Source: Phytoseiulus persimilis (lineage: Eukaryota; Arthropoda; Arachnida; Mesostigmata; Phytoseiidae). Taken from it: a stretch of DNA of 64,000 bases. The stretch spans positions 32,798,001-32,862,000 of the forward strand of contig CM075101.1 in assembly GCA_037576195.1 (NCBI GenBank), read 5' to 3'. Made by a program: the position numbers and the translations under genes. Position 1 is the stretch's first letter, and every line of letters starts with the position of its first letter. This document shows, in pieces, positions 10,001-21,103 of this stretch. Under the pieces are notes generated by a model. It saw nothing but the letters and a program-made list of their open reading frames with translations. It was not told where the DNA came from and did no database searches.

Positions 10001-13000
10001 TGTCAACGTCTCTTGGGCCCATCTTCGCTCCATTGATGGGGGACGTACAGCGAAGTCTCCCTCTCGGAGACACGGTTCCACATTAGTCATCCTGATTTCC
10101 CCTCCAATTTCCGTCTCGGCCTTGATGGAATTGGGATGAGGTCCTCCGATCTAATCCGGAATCACCTTAGTTAGATCTTCGGACGGGATTCCCGAACGAT
10201 AACTCCGGGGAGCTGGGCTGGCGTACGTGCGAAGAAGGGCTCGTTCGCGGAGGGAAGCCTGATAGGGCCGAGGGGTCAACGCGGTCTGCACCGAAGTGCA
10301 GATAGCGGAGTTTCCAAATCAGCGCACACGAGCATGGAAGCTGAGCTTCACTGCGGGGGTTGCTCGGGAGGCTGGATAATCTGAGCCAGGTTAACCGAAT
10401 CGAGGTAAGTGGTTCTATGTTGGTTTTGTGGGCGTTTCCAGCTCGGGCCCAATCAGGGAAAACAATGCGCTCCCTAGCCTACGCCACCAGGAGTTCGCTT
10501 CCGCCTCGAGGCCGCCCGTTCCTGGCGGTGGTCGAAAGGAGAACAGTGGAGCCGAGGAACCACTCAAAAGTCTATGAAGCGGCGGCGACGGCGGCAACGG
10601 TCGATTCAGAATCGCCGCCGTCCACTCTTTCATCCAACCGTTTTTTCTCGTTCTGCTGATCGATCTATCAGCACGGCCTCGCCCGCTCCAGGCTCCGAAT
10701 CAGTCAGCGTTTCGCTTATCTCGCCTCGGGAACCTTATCGGCTCCTCGGAGCGGTTGATAGAGCGAGAAACACAGAGAGAATCCGGAGTGCTCGAACTAT
10801 TCAGCGCTCCAAGAGACGGTCGGCCCACAGTCAGAGCGAACGTACTCCGTTCCTGGTCAACTCGTGCGCACTCCCGTGCTCAGCGGACCTTTTCCATCAC
10901 ACAGCATTCATGGAACTCGATTCCATGGACGAGTTTGTTATGCAATTTCTCAGTTCCTGAATTTTCAAACAGGCTGCTAAGAATAACTCATCGTCGTCGC
11001 CCTGTCCCGACCGAAGGGAGAGACTGAACGAGTCGTTACCCAATTGATACCAGAGCGAGGAGATTCCCTTTTCCGATGAAGCGGAGCCTGCTCAACAGTC
11101 TGCCCGGGGGACATTCTGGACTCGACGTCGCTTAGCGAAATCGAGGCGTCGAACACGAATCGTGTCGCGGGAGCCGAAAGGGACAAGTCTGAGCTCCAAA
11201 CTTAATTTTCTGCTCGGCCACCAGTCGCAAGTTCGATTTACAGCTGGAGAATAGTTCGAAGTTGGAGATGTCGTGATACAAGATCACAACATAGGAAATC
11301 TCGAGACTCCGGTGCAAGCTCTTGCTGTGATGCTGATCAGGTTCCGGAATGATCATCTCCAGGAAACATGCAGAAGTTCACGCGGGGCCCGAGGACTAAT
11401 TTTAACAGATCTCTCTCTTGGGTTCCTCCTATTCGATTCTGGATCGCGTCCAGAATCGAGATTCGTTCGAAGGTCCTTACCAGGACTGAGGACGGGAATC
11501 ATAGCTTGGAAAATCATGTTTGTGTGGTACACTGCCACAGCCGAACGGGGCCACAGTCTCGAGCGGGGATCGTTCGTTCCATTCCCGAGCATCTGGTACA
11601 AGGGGCCGACTTTTTCGACGGTTCTCTCTCCGTTGAAGCGAATGTTGAAAAGATTTACCGAGTAGCTCTCTGTTCGAGCTAGGGTGCCCTGCTCCCACAA
11701 TACCGGCCAAAAGGGCCTCCGAGGGGGAGTGACTAGGGCCGGGACAGGGGGAAAAATTCTCAACCGGTTCAGAGCCGGAGAAAAACTGGGAAGTCGGTCT
11801 CAGCTTGGCTGCGTATGAGCTCAAGAAAGTGCACTCAGAGAGCCCATAATGCTTTTTCGCGACGGAGAGTGAAGAAAATTCCTCGGACTATAATCCCTGG
11901 CTGGCCAAAGAACTCACAGAGGGACGGGAGGAAACAGAAGGAGTCGCGAAAGGCCAACGTTCGACGGAAAAGCCAAATTTCCAGATACCGATGCGCCAAT
12001 CGGGGCCTCGAGAACGATCTTCTCTTAAACATCATCGATGACTCTGCGAGCTCAACCCACTAACCCCTTGATGAGACTTTGATGTCACCCCTGGCTCCTG
12101 TTCCTCGGAGTGGCTTCCTTCCCCACGATCTCATCGGAGGCGCCTCTCCGTGTGTGAATCCCTTTCGTTTTCCGTTCTCAGCATGATATCCCGACTGATC
12201 GACCGCTTCGAGTCTCCAATGGCAACATCAAACTTCCGGAGCCGTATAACTGAAATGTAACATTTTCCTAGTCGAAAGTCAGCGGAGACGTCATATTTTC
12301 ATCGATCCGCTTTTCTGCCCGTCCGAACGAGCGGTTGTCTGGTCCAGTGTCTGCATACCCTCTCTTCGATCTCGTCATAATCGTCCACGTCTCTGTGTCC
12401 ACGGGTTATTGATGGAACGAGTCTGATTGTCAAGTGTACCCTTTTTACTTGCTCTCTCAGACACGTTGTCCAGCCACAAATGTCCGGGCCTCGATCAGAT
12501 TCCTCAGACGAGTCTTCATTTGGTGGAAATACTTTTATCGGACCGCTCGAGAACGTAATTCAATCGCTCCATTCATTTACTCCCACAAAGCGAGCCGATG
12601 CGTGCTCGCTCAACACCCGAGCGAACCCTCGGGATTCGCTGCTCGAGTCTTGCGGTGACGGATCGGGCAAAAGCGGAATCCAGACTCCCGAGATGGCTGT
12701 TAACCTTTGAGAAAGACGTTAAATCAGTGTGGTTCCGTCGTAAAAGTTGAGAAATGTTCGCCGGGAGCTGTCTCCCTCAGAAATGGACGTCAGTAAGGGA
12801 AGTTTTCCACGGTGGTCAATCATAGTCTTCCGGAACATACTTTCCATCGCTGGTTCTCTCAACTGATGGCAACGGGTGATTACGGATCAGATCGAGAATC
12901 CCCAGTGACGAGTCCAACTTTTCACAGAAGAAACTATGGGGAGTCCTCTGCGTGAGACCAAGACCATGAGCGGCGAGATCGGACAGTTCCGTTGGTCTGG

Positions 13001-14732
13001 AGCACGCTGCTCGATTAGTGTATTTTTGTTCCTCGTATTGGGCTCGCTGAGCCCTCAGAGTATTGAGACGGAAAAAAATCGGTCCACTTCAGTAGTTGAA
13101 CTAGTTGTCCCGCTCCACATCGATCCCTTTTCCGACCAGTATCAAGGAAGCGAGCCGCTGACAGGCAGCGGTTAACGGCAGAGCGAGTGATGTGTGCTAT
13201 CGTGTGCCGCAGCACAACTGTTGGCCGTTTTCAGTTTCGTTGCGGTCAGCTTCCAGGCGACACGCGAACCCTCGCCGGCAGAATGTACGTCTACATTAAA
13301 AGCCCCTCTTTCCAAGACTCGTTCGATCACGGAACTAGCAATGTGAAACCTTCTTCGCCATCGGGGTCGCGTAGTTCGTCTGAACATATGCGTCGATGGG
13401 GGAATAGAGCAGTTGGGCTGTGGTGAAGCGGAGTTATCGGCCGATTCTGGGATCATCTTCATTTCAATGTTGGGGAATGAAAGCTCAGGCGATCTGTCCC
13501 TAACGTTGTCAGAATTTCGGCCTCGAGCCAGGCCACATTCTCGTTGGAATTCGGCGAGTACTCTAGACAGCGGAGCGAGTTGGATTTGTTTCTCCGAAAT
13601 TCTCCATCTCTCCTTCGGAACTACCTTATAATCCCACAGATAACGAACCTTCGCTTCCATTTTCCCCCAAGAAAGGCATCAGATGAGATGGTTATTTGAC
13701 GATTTTGTTATCTGAGAAGGTCGTTATCTGATGCGGTTTTTCGAGGGAGAATCGGAAAGAGAAATTCCTCCCCTGTGAGATTCTCGGGTTTTGAGTGTCG
13801 CTCAACTCATCGTGAAACTGGGTTCTTGAGCTCTCAAAGCATTCAGTATGATCGGATTCGTCTGTGGACCCCCATATACACCTTTGAGGTGCGACTTGAG
13901 ATCAGAGAATTCATTCCTGCTAACTGGATCATCCCATGGCCGCCTTCAGCGAAACTCCTCGGGAAACTCCTGACAACGAACGGGATCTTCTAGATGTGGC
14001 CAGAGCGCCACAATGTGGAACCGTTTCTTGACATGTGAGGATTCGCTGTTGAGCAAAATGCCACGCAGAACAGATCATGAGAACAGGAAGGCGTGGATCT
14101 CGGGGCCTCCGAGAAAGCAGAGCTGCGTCCCAGAAGGAACTCGTCCTGTCCGTTTGGTTATATGCAACGTTGCTCATTTTCAGCTCCGGTGACGTGGCGG
14201 ATCACGGCACTGTGAGCATTAGAGGAACGTCGAATCGGCTTCGTGCCGGAATCTCCTGGTTTTGCTCAGTCACAGGAGCGTTATCCTCCAACACGACAAC
14301 GCTCGACTGCATTCCGCTCAGGCAGCCAACGTTGTCCTGTCGCGGGAACTCGGATAAGTTGTCCCAGAGCACTTGGAACGCGCGCGGTGAGGAATCATTA
14401 AGTCCTGATCTCTCGAGCATCTGTCGGCTTTTTATGGTCGACAGTCAGGGGAGGTATGAACCCGATAATCGAGGAATGGCTATCGTATTCCCACCGTGGA
14501 AAAATGATCTTGCCGCGGGAGAGACATCCTCCGCTTGAGAACTCGGATACCGATTCCGGCTTATCTCGAATGGAAGCACCACTTCTTGTGCGGAGAGCAA
14601 TGATGAAACTCGATTGATGCATCATTCGATTGGTTCTCGGGAGTTTTGAAAAAAATCTTGCGAGCAGAGAATCGGAACTATTTCGTTGGGGACGATGGAA
14701 TTTATGACCTCGCATCGCAATCCCAAGGTATA
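7098..14732. other. No gene recognised
   Basis: Frames of 100-150 codons occur on both strands without known domains. Around 8.6-8.9 kb a plus-strand frame ends in an acidic Trp/Glu/Asp-rich stretch, but its opposite strand is equally open. Nothing else stands out. Confidence 0.45.
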
Positions 14733-14756
14733 CAGGGAGGTCATCGTTGAGGATTT

Positions 14757-14841
<85 letters not shown>

Positions 14842-15574
14842 CTCTCTCTCTCTCCTTTTGCTCATAAATCGGTGAAAAGTTATCCGATTCTGGGATTTTT
14901 TCCGCGCTCGATAGCTGGAAGGACGGCACATCTTTTTATTCTCGATTTTCTGAACGTCCTCTTTGCATTTTGGCTCGTAACTTCTCAGAGTAGCCGAATT
15001 GGTAAACTTCTTTGAAGGGCGAAGTTCCCCATCGAAAATCCCGCCATCTCAAATTTGAGAAAGTTGTCGGATCAACCCGTAAACTTCTTCGTCAGGTAGT
15101 TTGGATCAATCTTAGAACTTTTTGCAATGGGAAAATTTTCCGATTTCGGCTTCCCTGAGGAGTGACCGGCCAAGATGCAAAGAAGACGCGATCTTGTCAG
15201 GAGGTCGATTTTGAGGTCAATGTTGAAACGATCTTTCGTCCTTCTCACAGATCCTGAGCTAGAAATCTGGAGTTGCCGGGCGTTTGAGGAGCATCCTATC
15301 CTGCGTCGACCTTGGCACTCCCGAATTCGATCGGTCGACTTCAAAAGTTTGTGGACTGTTTTCTAGAGAAAAGTTGAGTAAAAAAGAAAGGCAATCTTTG
15401 AGCCGATTTGCCAAACTCAATTTTCTATCGATTCGAGGGAATCGATGACTAAAAGATGTGCCATCCTCCCAGCTATCGAACGCAAAAAAAATCCCAGAAT
15501 CGGATGATTTTTCACCGATATATGAGCAAAAGAAGAGAGAGTAAGAAAATTCCCGACTTACGATGACCACCCTC
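14733..15574. mobile_element. MITE-like non-autonomous DNA transposon, TA-flanked
   Basis: The left end CAGGGAGGTCATCG (14733) matches the reverse complement of the right end, GAGGGTGGTCATCG, and both ends abut a TA dinucleotide (14731-14732 and 15575-15576). The arms continue inward: CTTTTGCTCATAAATCGGTGAAAA (read in two parts) and CCGATTCTGGGATTTTTT, then CGATAGCTGG and GGCACATCTTTT, on the left near 14855-14940, and inverted on the right at 15452-15540. The arms are about 135 bp apart from the microsatellite insertion on the left. No transposase frame is seen inside. TA duplication and CAGGG-type ends suggest Tc1/mariner superfamily mobilisation (inference). Confidence 0.75.
14761..14854. 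repeat. (TC)n microsatellite, 94 bp
   Basis: About 47 TC units have a single interruption (GC at 14839-14840). It sits inside the left arm of the MITE at the place where the right arm has only a short (GA)4 tract near 15533-15545. The Glu-Arg and Leu-Ser runs it produces in translated frames are artefacts. Confidence 0.97.
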
Positions 15575-18500
15575 TAGGTCAAAAGACGTTTGATTGAGAA
15601 GACGGAGCATCTTCGGAAATCGACTCCAATTCTTCCTTCTCTCGACGGATCTTGCCGAATTCCAGGCCGAAATTCTGGCCTCGTTCCGACCAGATCGACA
15701 GCATCTTCATTAAGCTGCTGGAGGAATTTATCAGATGAGCCAAAAGTCTGACTACCCGATGCCGATATCCCCGCTGTGCCGCGGCCGGTCTGTTTCTTTT
15801 CCTCCGAGGAACAGCATAGTTTCTGACGAAATCCAGGATCCTGGGAAGAAACAACGGGTTGAGATCTCAGTTTCGGTGAAATGGTGAATCGGAGATTCGA
15901 GGATTTCAGTGGAATCGGTCGTGTAGACACGCCGTCTGGCAAATCAACTCGAGCCCGGTTCTGTAAGCTGATTGAATTCAACGCATTATGTATGTCCTAT
16001 GATTCTTTGCGCCTTCTTGGAGCGGAGATCGAAGCAATCGGAATCCAGGATCACAGCTCGTGCACCCACTCAACATATTCTACTACTAGCAACAATCTCG
16101 CTTGTTTGTGTTTCTCATGTCCTGTAGCAGACTGACAGAAGGCAAGGAGTCCCATAACGGAAGTGATTCTCCGCGTAATCCATTCCCACAGCGTGACGAT
16201 GAACCGTGAGGAGCTGCGGAGCCCGTTTTTTGAAACATTCTTCGAGGGGACATCACGTAGAGACAGGAGGTGATTGGATTTTCCAGTCCATGAAATCAAC
16301 CGTTCTTGGATGCTTAGGGCAATCAATGGAAAACAGATCCGGTTTCTCGAGGACCCTCAGCGACCCCACAGGATGAACGTCTGTTTTGAGATCACCATTT
16401 TATTCAGACAGCCATTGAACACCGGCACTGGAACGGACGAGGGAGCGTAATTATACTCCGTGGTCTGTGCAAATCATATGATGGAACTTGAAATGATGGC
16501 ATCATGACTCCTGCTCTCGACCCGAGTCATCGAACCGTGCGCCGATGGCAGCGTTCAAAGCGGCTGTCTGGATGCCAGCAATTCCGAGATTGCGTCTGAT
16601 CGAGAGGGAGTATCCATATCCACCACGTGCAGCCGCGTCAAGAGCAGCTGCAGATGCTCATGAAGGAAGAGGGATCCCCTGTTAAAGCTGATGTGTGAGA
16701 GAACTTAGGGCCGCGAACCAGCAAGTGCTTTGCTCAATCAATGGAATCAGCAGTGATGGTCAATTCAGTGAGACACTTTGATGCGAGCGTTAGTTGCACA
16801 ACAAGAGTCAAGAGCGGGCCAATACTTGGAGACCGATCAATGAATTCATAACCCGTCGGATGTGATTTGTCCTCCTGAACGCAGGCTCTCTGATGCGGAA
16901 ACGATGGATGGAATCGGAGGAGTACCGGCGCAAACAACGAGTTGCGGCTCGTTCCAACTGTGGGTGTTCTAGTTGCAAGGCAAACATGAGCTTATCAAGA
17001 GAGCTCGTCGGTCAAGGTTGAGAAAAAACGACGAAGAGCTTCGCCGGGTCAACAGGCAACAGGGAGTCGTTCTCATCGTTGTTTGAATCGTCGCACTACT
17101 ATCATTGAAGCCTCCTCTGAGGAATTTTTCGCGAAAACCGGGGAGGATACATCCACATAAGAGCTTCGAAGGATTCCCCGAGGCACGAGTGTCAAGATGA
17201 AGACTCACCCCTGACGGCAAACCCTTGGTTTTCATAGGTCTTCTACCGCGTCGTCTCCCACGTTGCTCTGGAGGAACCTTCTTCAACATACGGCTCACCT
17301 GGAGGACTCGGACAGTCTGAGTGCCGGCTACCCTGACGAGTTCTCAACGAAGACACCGAGAGACACCGTAGAAGAGCAGACACGAATGTGTCCGGTCATC
17401 AGGCAAGAGAGGCCTTGGGCAGTGTCGGGAGGCACATCCACCCTCACCACTGTATGCTACTCCGATGGGATGATTGCGAGGAGAGCTGATGTCGGGGAAG
17501 GGAAAAACACATGACAGAATCCATCCCGATCCCCTTCAGCTCAAACTAAGAGCTTCTTGGGAACTGGAGAAAGGATCCGCAAGTGCAGCGAGAGAACGCC
17601 TCTTCTGCCTGCGGGCATGACATCGTGGAGAAAAGGAAGAAAATTTGAGATAAGTTGACGAATCATCTCGGGCTTCGTCAATGTTCGAGCTCCTACAACT
17701 TCAGAGCTCTGTCAGAGCCCCGAAAGACCCAGGAGGAACTTCCTCGAACTTTTGTGGGAAATCAAAACCTTCGTCGGCACGGGTTTCGCCCTGAATCGAA
17801 AGCCTGTCGTTAGATTCCACACTTCTTGGCGGTGCGCTCCGGAGACAGACGGGATTCCAACTTCATCACGTTCCGTTTGGAAAATAAAGATTGCCGACCC
17901 TCTGCTTATCCCGAGAACTCACAATTCGCTCGAGGCCTCGCGTACCATGTCAAAACATCGGAATCGCGACTAGTCGTAACCGAGAAGACTCGGTGTCGGG
18001 CCCGAAACAGAACACACGACACTCCCTGACAGATTCGGTTGACGAGCAGTTCCAACTTTGAATTTGGTTAGCGGCGATTTCTGACAGCTCACATCGTCGC
18101 CCACCGTCCACGACGGTAGAGCCTCGATAGCGAGAGGAAGACGCACGCGTTTCGTTCAGAACTCAAGTGACGAAGGATGGGAATGAGTTCTGCTTATTTT
18201 CCTTATATCGTTGTTGCAAAAAATGAGCGGACCTTCTTCACTTCTCGCTCCCAATCGAGCTCCTCTCCTTCCTAGCATTTTTTCGACGCATTGGGGATGT
18301 TTGGAGTTCTCCCGCTTCCCCAAGTTCGAATCCGTGCTCACTCAAAGATTCTGTTGCCACCTCGCTCACGTCGCGAGGTGCACCGAATCACGACACTGCT
18401 CTGGTGTAGTTTGTTGACGATATTTTCAGTTGAGCGGGTCGTTCTGATTTGTTAGAAGCTTCCTGAATGACGGAGCTACCCGGCTCGGCAGGAGTCCTCT

Positions 18501-19699
18501 CTGTGCCGAACCCGGAACTCGGATTTTCTCTTGTTGCTAATCGCTTCGCTCCTCTCGCAATCTGAGCGTTGGGTTCCGCCATTCGGAGGTCGGCGAGGGG
18601 GGTCGTTCATCATCCTTGAACCGGACACAAACAGCGCAGATACAACTCCGGTGACAGATACCACCAAGTTCACAACCCCTTGCCGGTTCGGTTTGGGAGG
18701 TAGGGCTGTGATCGCTCGCTCATTTCTCTCCTTGCCCAGGATACGGGACAACCAGTCGAGACTAAGCTCCAGCTGATAGAACTGAATGCTGTGAGGCGAA
18801 TGTGGAATCTTCATTAACCCATTATCCCATTAATAAGGGATAACCTTGACGAAAAAACATGCAGAGAAACTGCGCCGCGAGTAAGAGTCGTTGCTCTAGA
18901 GTGGGGTCGAGAGGAGAAGTCTCAGCATCGGCTGGAAAAGTTCAGGTCAGGGAAGTACCCGAGGTAGTTTGGGTGTTTAATGCGAGGTAGACTTGTGGGA
19001 TCCGCAGAACAATCGCCTCCTTCAAGCGCTCAGCCGCCGGCTTCGACCTTCTGACAAAGCTCGCTGGCCATGACTGAGGACCTCTCAATTAGGAACCCGC
19101 GTAGTCCACTAATTCGGAAGCGAATTCCTCGTCCTTTCGAACGCATGACTGATGACACTCAGTCAAGCGAGACTTCCGTTTATTAGAGGACATTGCGTGA
19201 AGCGACGCCAACGGAACTTCTCGGTTGTCGACAGGTCATTAGATTGACGAGCAGATCGAGCGAGACTGTTGCTCACATGTACGAGGCTCTGGGGCGACGG
19301 GAGAGCTTCTCCAGATAGTTTTCATTCCTTCGTAACCTTCGAGTCCAGCTGTTCTTCACGAGCATGCACACGCGAAGTATAAGAATAGCGCGAGCCTCGC
19401 GAGAGCCGGCGGAGAGATTGGAACTCTTGGCCGTTCTGCGCCGATTTTTAGAAGGAAGCGCTCGCGGCGTTGGTTCCATTCCGTCACAGAATCGTCACAA
19501 GGTCTCTCAACTACCCGCACAATGTCTCAGCAGTGAATGGATATCGAGAGCCCCTGGATTCTACGGAGCCGGTTGCCCTTTCGTCTTCAGTAACGATGAT
19601 ATGCAAAACTAAACACCTTAGACTCCTGTAGTGATGGCGCTCCCACCGCCAGCTCCTTGTTCACGATCAAGCAGAATCAGCGAGCTCCTCGTCGTAAGG
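15575..19699. other. No gene recognised
   Basis: Immediately right of the MITE, two minus-strand frames (15574-15981 and 15579-15854) are both open and end at the element border; neither is recognisable. The remainder shows no structure beyond short frames. Confidence 0.45.
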
Positions 19700-20092
19700 T
19701 TACCGCGGGAAACTCATCGGCAATGAGAAGCGTCCATGGTCCAGGGAGTCCACGGCGGGACAGTGGGACGAACCACCGTTACCAATTGTAGACTGTCTTC
19801 GGCGTAGAACTCTTTGTCCTCCCGATCTGTTCTCCCTCACAGATCTGACCAACTCGATGCGATATGGAAAGTCAGCCAGACAGCGTCGCAGCCAACCATG
19901 AGTCCTCCTACTTCTGTATAGACATGCTGCATCGATTTTCTCGGGGGAAGGAGTCGTAAGGAGCGAAACAACAACTTGAGCAGAACGTTGCAGGGAGCCT
20001 ATGGGATTGATCATGTTTGAGCCTGGCCTTAGAAGGTTGTTGGATTCTTTGACCATCCCACGCTGACTCGCAAGGTCTTCATCGTATCGCAT
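19700..20092 (-). CDS. Candidate open frame, 130 residues, unknown
   Basis: An ATG-initiated frame on the minus strand is basic in its C-terminal half (WLRRCLADFPYRIELVRSVR and RVLRRRQS). It has no signal peptide, membrane segment or known domain. It lies downstream of two further minus-strand frames (20367-20822 and 20876-21103), which could be parts of the same gene, but convincing donors between them were not found. Confidence 0.22.
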   Translation of the reverse strand: MRYDEDLASQRGMVKESNNLLRPGSNMINPIGSLQRSAQVVVSLLTTPSPEKIDAACLYRSRRTHGWLRRCLADFPYRIELVRSVRENRSGGQRVLRRRQSTIGNGGSSHCPAVDSLDHGRFSLPMSFPR

Positions 20093-20366
20093 GAGTGAGG
20101 TAAGCAGAGCCGCGATCGACTCATGAACCGCATCGAGGTTTCAGCTCGAATCCGATGCCAACAATTTCCGGTAAACGATCACATCCAGAGGAAAACGACC
20201 GATAGATCGCATGTCTAGCTCTCCAATTCAGCTTCCATCCTTTTGTCGAGACAAAGACGAACGGCAGCAATCGGAATCGAGGCTCGGACGGTTCGGACAT
20301 CCGAGACGCGGCTGTGTCGGGCACGCTGAACCCCTGAGCCGGGGCCGTCAGATTTCTCGGCGGCTA

Positions 20367-20822
20367 CTATTCTGGGTTTTCTCGGTTCCTTGTTGAGATC
20401 CGCCGCAGGATACTCTGAATTGCAATTAATGTGCTCCTGACACGCCACTCGATGGCCAGGCGGGTGAGCTGGCTGTTGGTATCTTCTGACTCCTTCGAGA
20501 ATTCGTTCATAGCTTCAAAAAGCTCGTTCCTCCCACCGGTGAAAAACCGATGTGTCAGCCGCAGGTTGCGATCCCAGGAGCAGCTGCGCTTCCCGGTTCC
20601 GGAGGAGTAAATCCGGGAGTTTGAATAGAAACCATCCACGGCTGGCAGCCAACACTCAGGATCCTCCCACAGGAAACGCTCGATACAGAGCATCCGAGCT
20701 ACGTTGCTCATTACCCTACCCTTCACTTCCATCTGTTTCTGGTGTTCGAAATTCACCCCTCTGCTCGATTGCACTTGCGGATGAGCGACCCGAAGCGTCG
20801 TGAAAAGTCTCGATGATGTCAA
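20367..20822 (-). CDS. Candidate exon, unknown protein
   Basis: The frame stays open for 151 codons from a possible acceptor (CCCCGTATATTCGTCCAG, exon start 20822) to TAG at 20367. An ATG at 20849 would also open it. It includes ERFLWEDPECWLPAVDGFY and ends in a helical basic stretch (RLAIEWRVRSTLIAIQSILR). Codons favour G or C at the third position, as the receptor exons do. No family is recognised and no downstream donor is evident, so it may be a terminal exon or a chance frame. Confidence 0.27.
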   Translation of the reverse strand: MTSSRLFTTLRVAHPQVQSSRGVNFEHQKQMEVKGRVMSNVARMLCIERFLWEDPECWLPAVDGFYSNSRIYSSGTGKRSCSWDRNLRLTHRFFTGGRNELFEAMNEFSKESEDTNSQLTRLAIEWRVRSTLIAIQSILRRISTRNRENPE

Positions 20823-20875
20823 CTGGACGAATATACGGGGCGTGAACAATGGAGGTAGTGGTGATCGTGATTATT

Positions 20876-21103
20876 TTAGAACAGCCCGTTTCGGAAGAAA
20901 TGAGAGGCACCTTGTTCCTCGCGGCAGCTAGCCGCGAAACCGAGAATAGAACTCCCGCCAGCCGGCGCTCGCTCGAAGTCTCCGACTTCGAATCTGCTGA
21001 GTTTATCTTTGCCTAGCGAGTCGCTCGAGTTGTTTTTCTGGTTTGCACCGAGAGGAGCTTGATTTTGAGGAACCCCGATGTTGCCTTCCATCATATGAGG
21101 ATT
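20876..21103 (-). CDS. Candidate exon, unknown protein
   Basis: A possible acceptor ending CGATCAG at 21104 is followed by 75 open codons to TAA at 20876. The content is low-complexity: Asn/Gln/Ser-rich (GVPQNQAPLGANQKNNSSDS) then Gly/Ala-rich. It ends about 50 bp before the next candidate exon on the same strand. Support is composition only. Confidence 0.2.
   Translation of the reverse strand, partial: NPHMMEGNIGVPQNQAPLGANQKNNSSDSLGKDKLSRFEVGDFERAPAGGSSILGFAASCREEQGASHFFRNGLF

Noticed and set aside
14398..15015. Open frames with long Glu-Arg or Leu-Ser runs on the two strands
   Set aside because: They are produced by translating the TC microsatellite; no other coding evidence.
15574..15981. 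Minus-strand frames ending at the MITE border
   Set aside because: Two different frames look equally plausible and neither is recognisable.
16969..17298. Minus-strand frame with RGRRRGRRPMKTKG, resembling an AT-hook
   Set aside because: Single basic motif in an otherwise featureless frame; insufficient.
18320..18335. AGTTCGAATCC, a B-box-like word of a tRNA gene
   Set aside because: No A-box at the right distance and no acceptor stem or cloverleaf could be folded around it.
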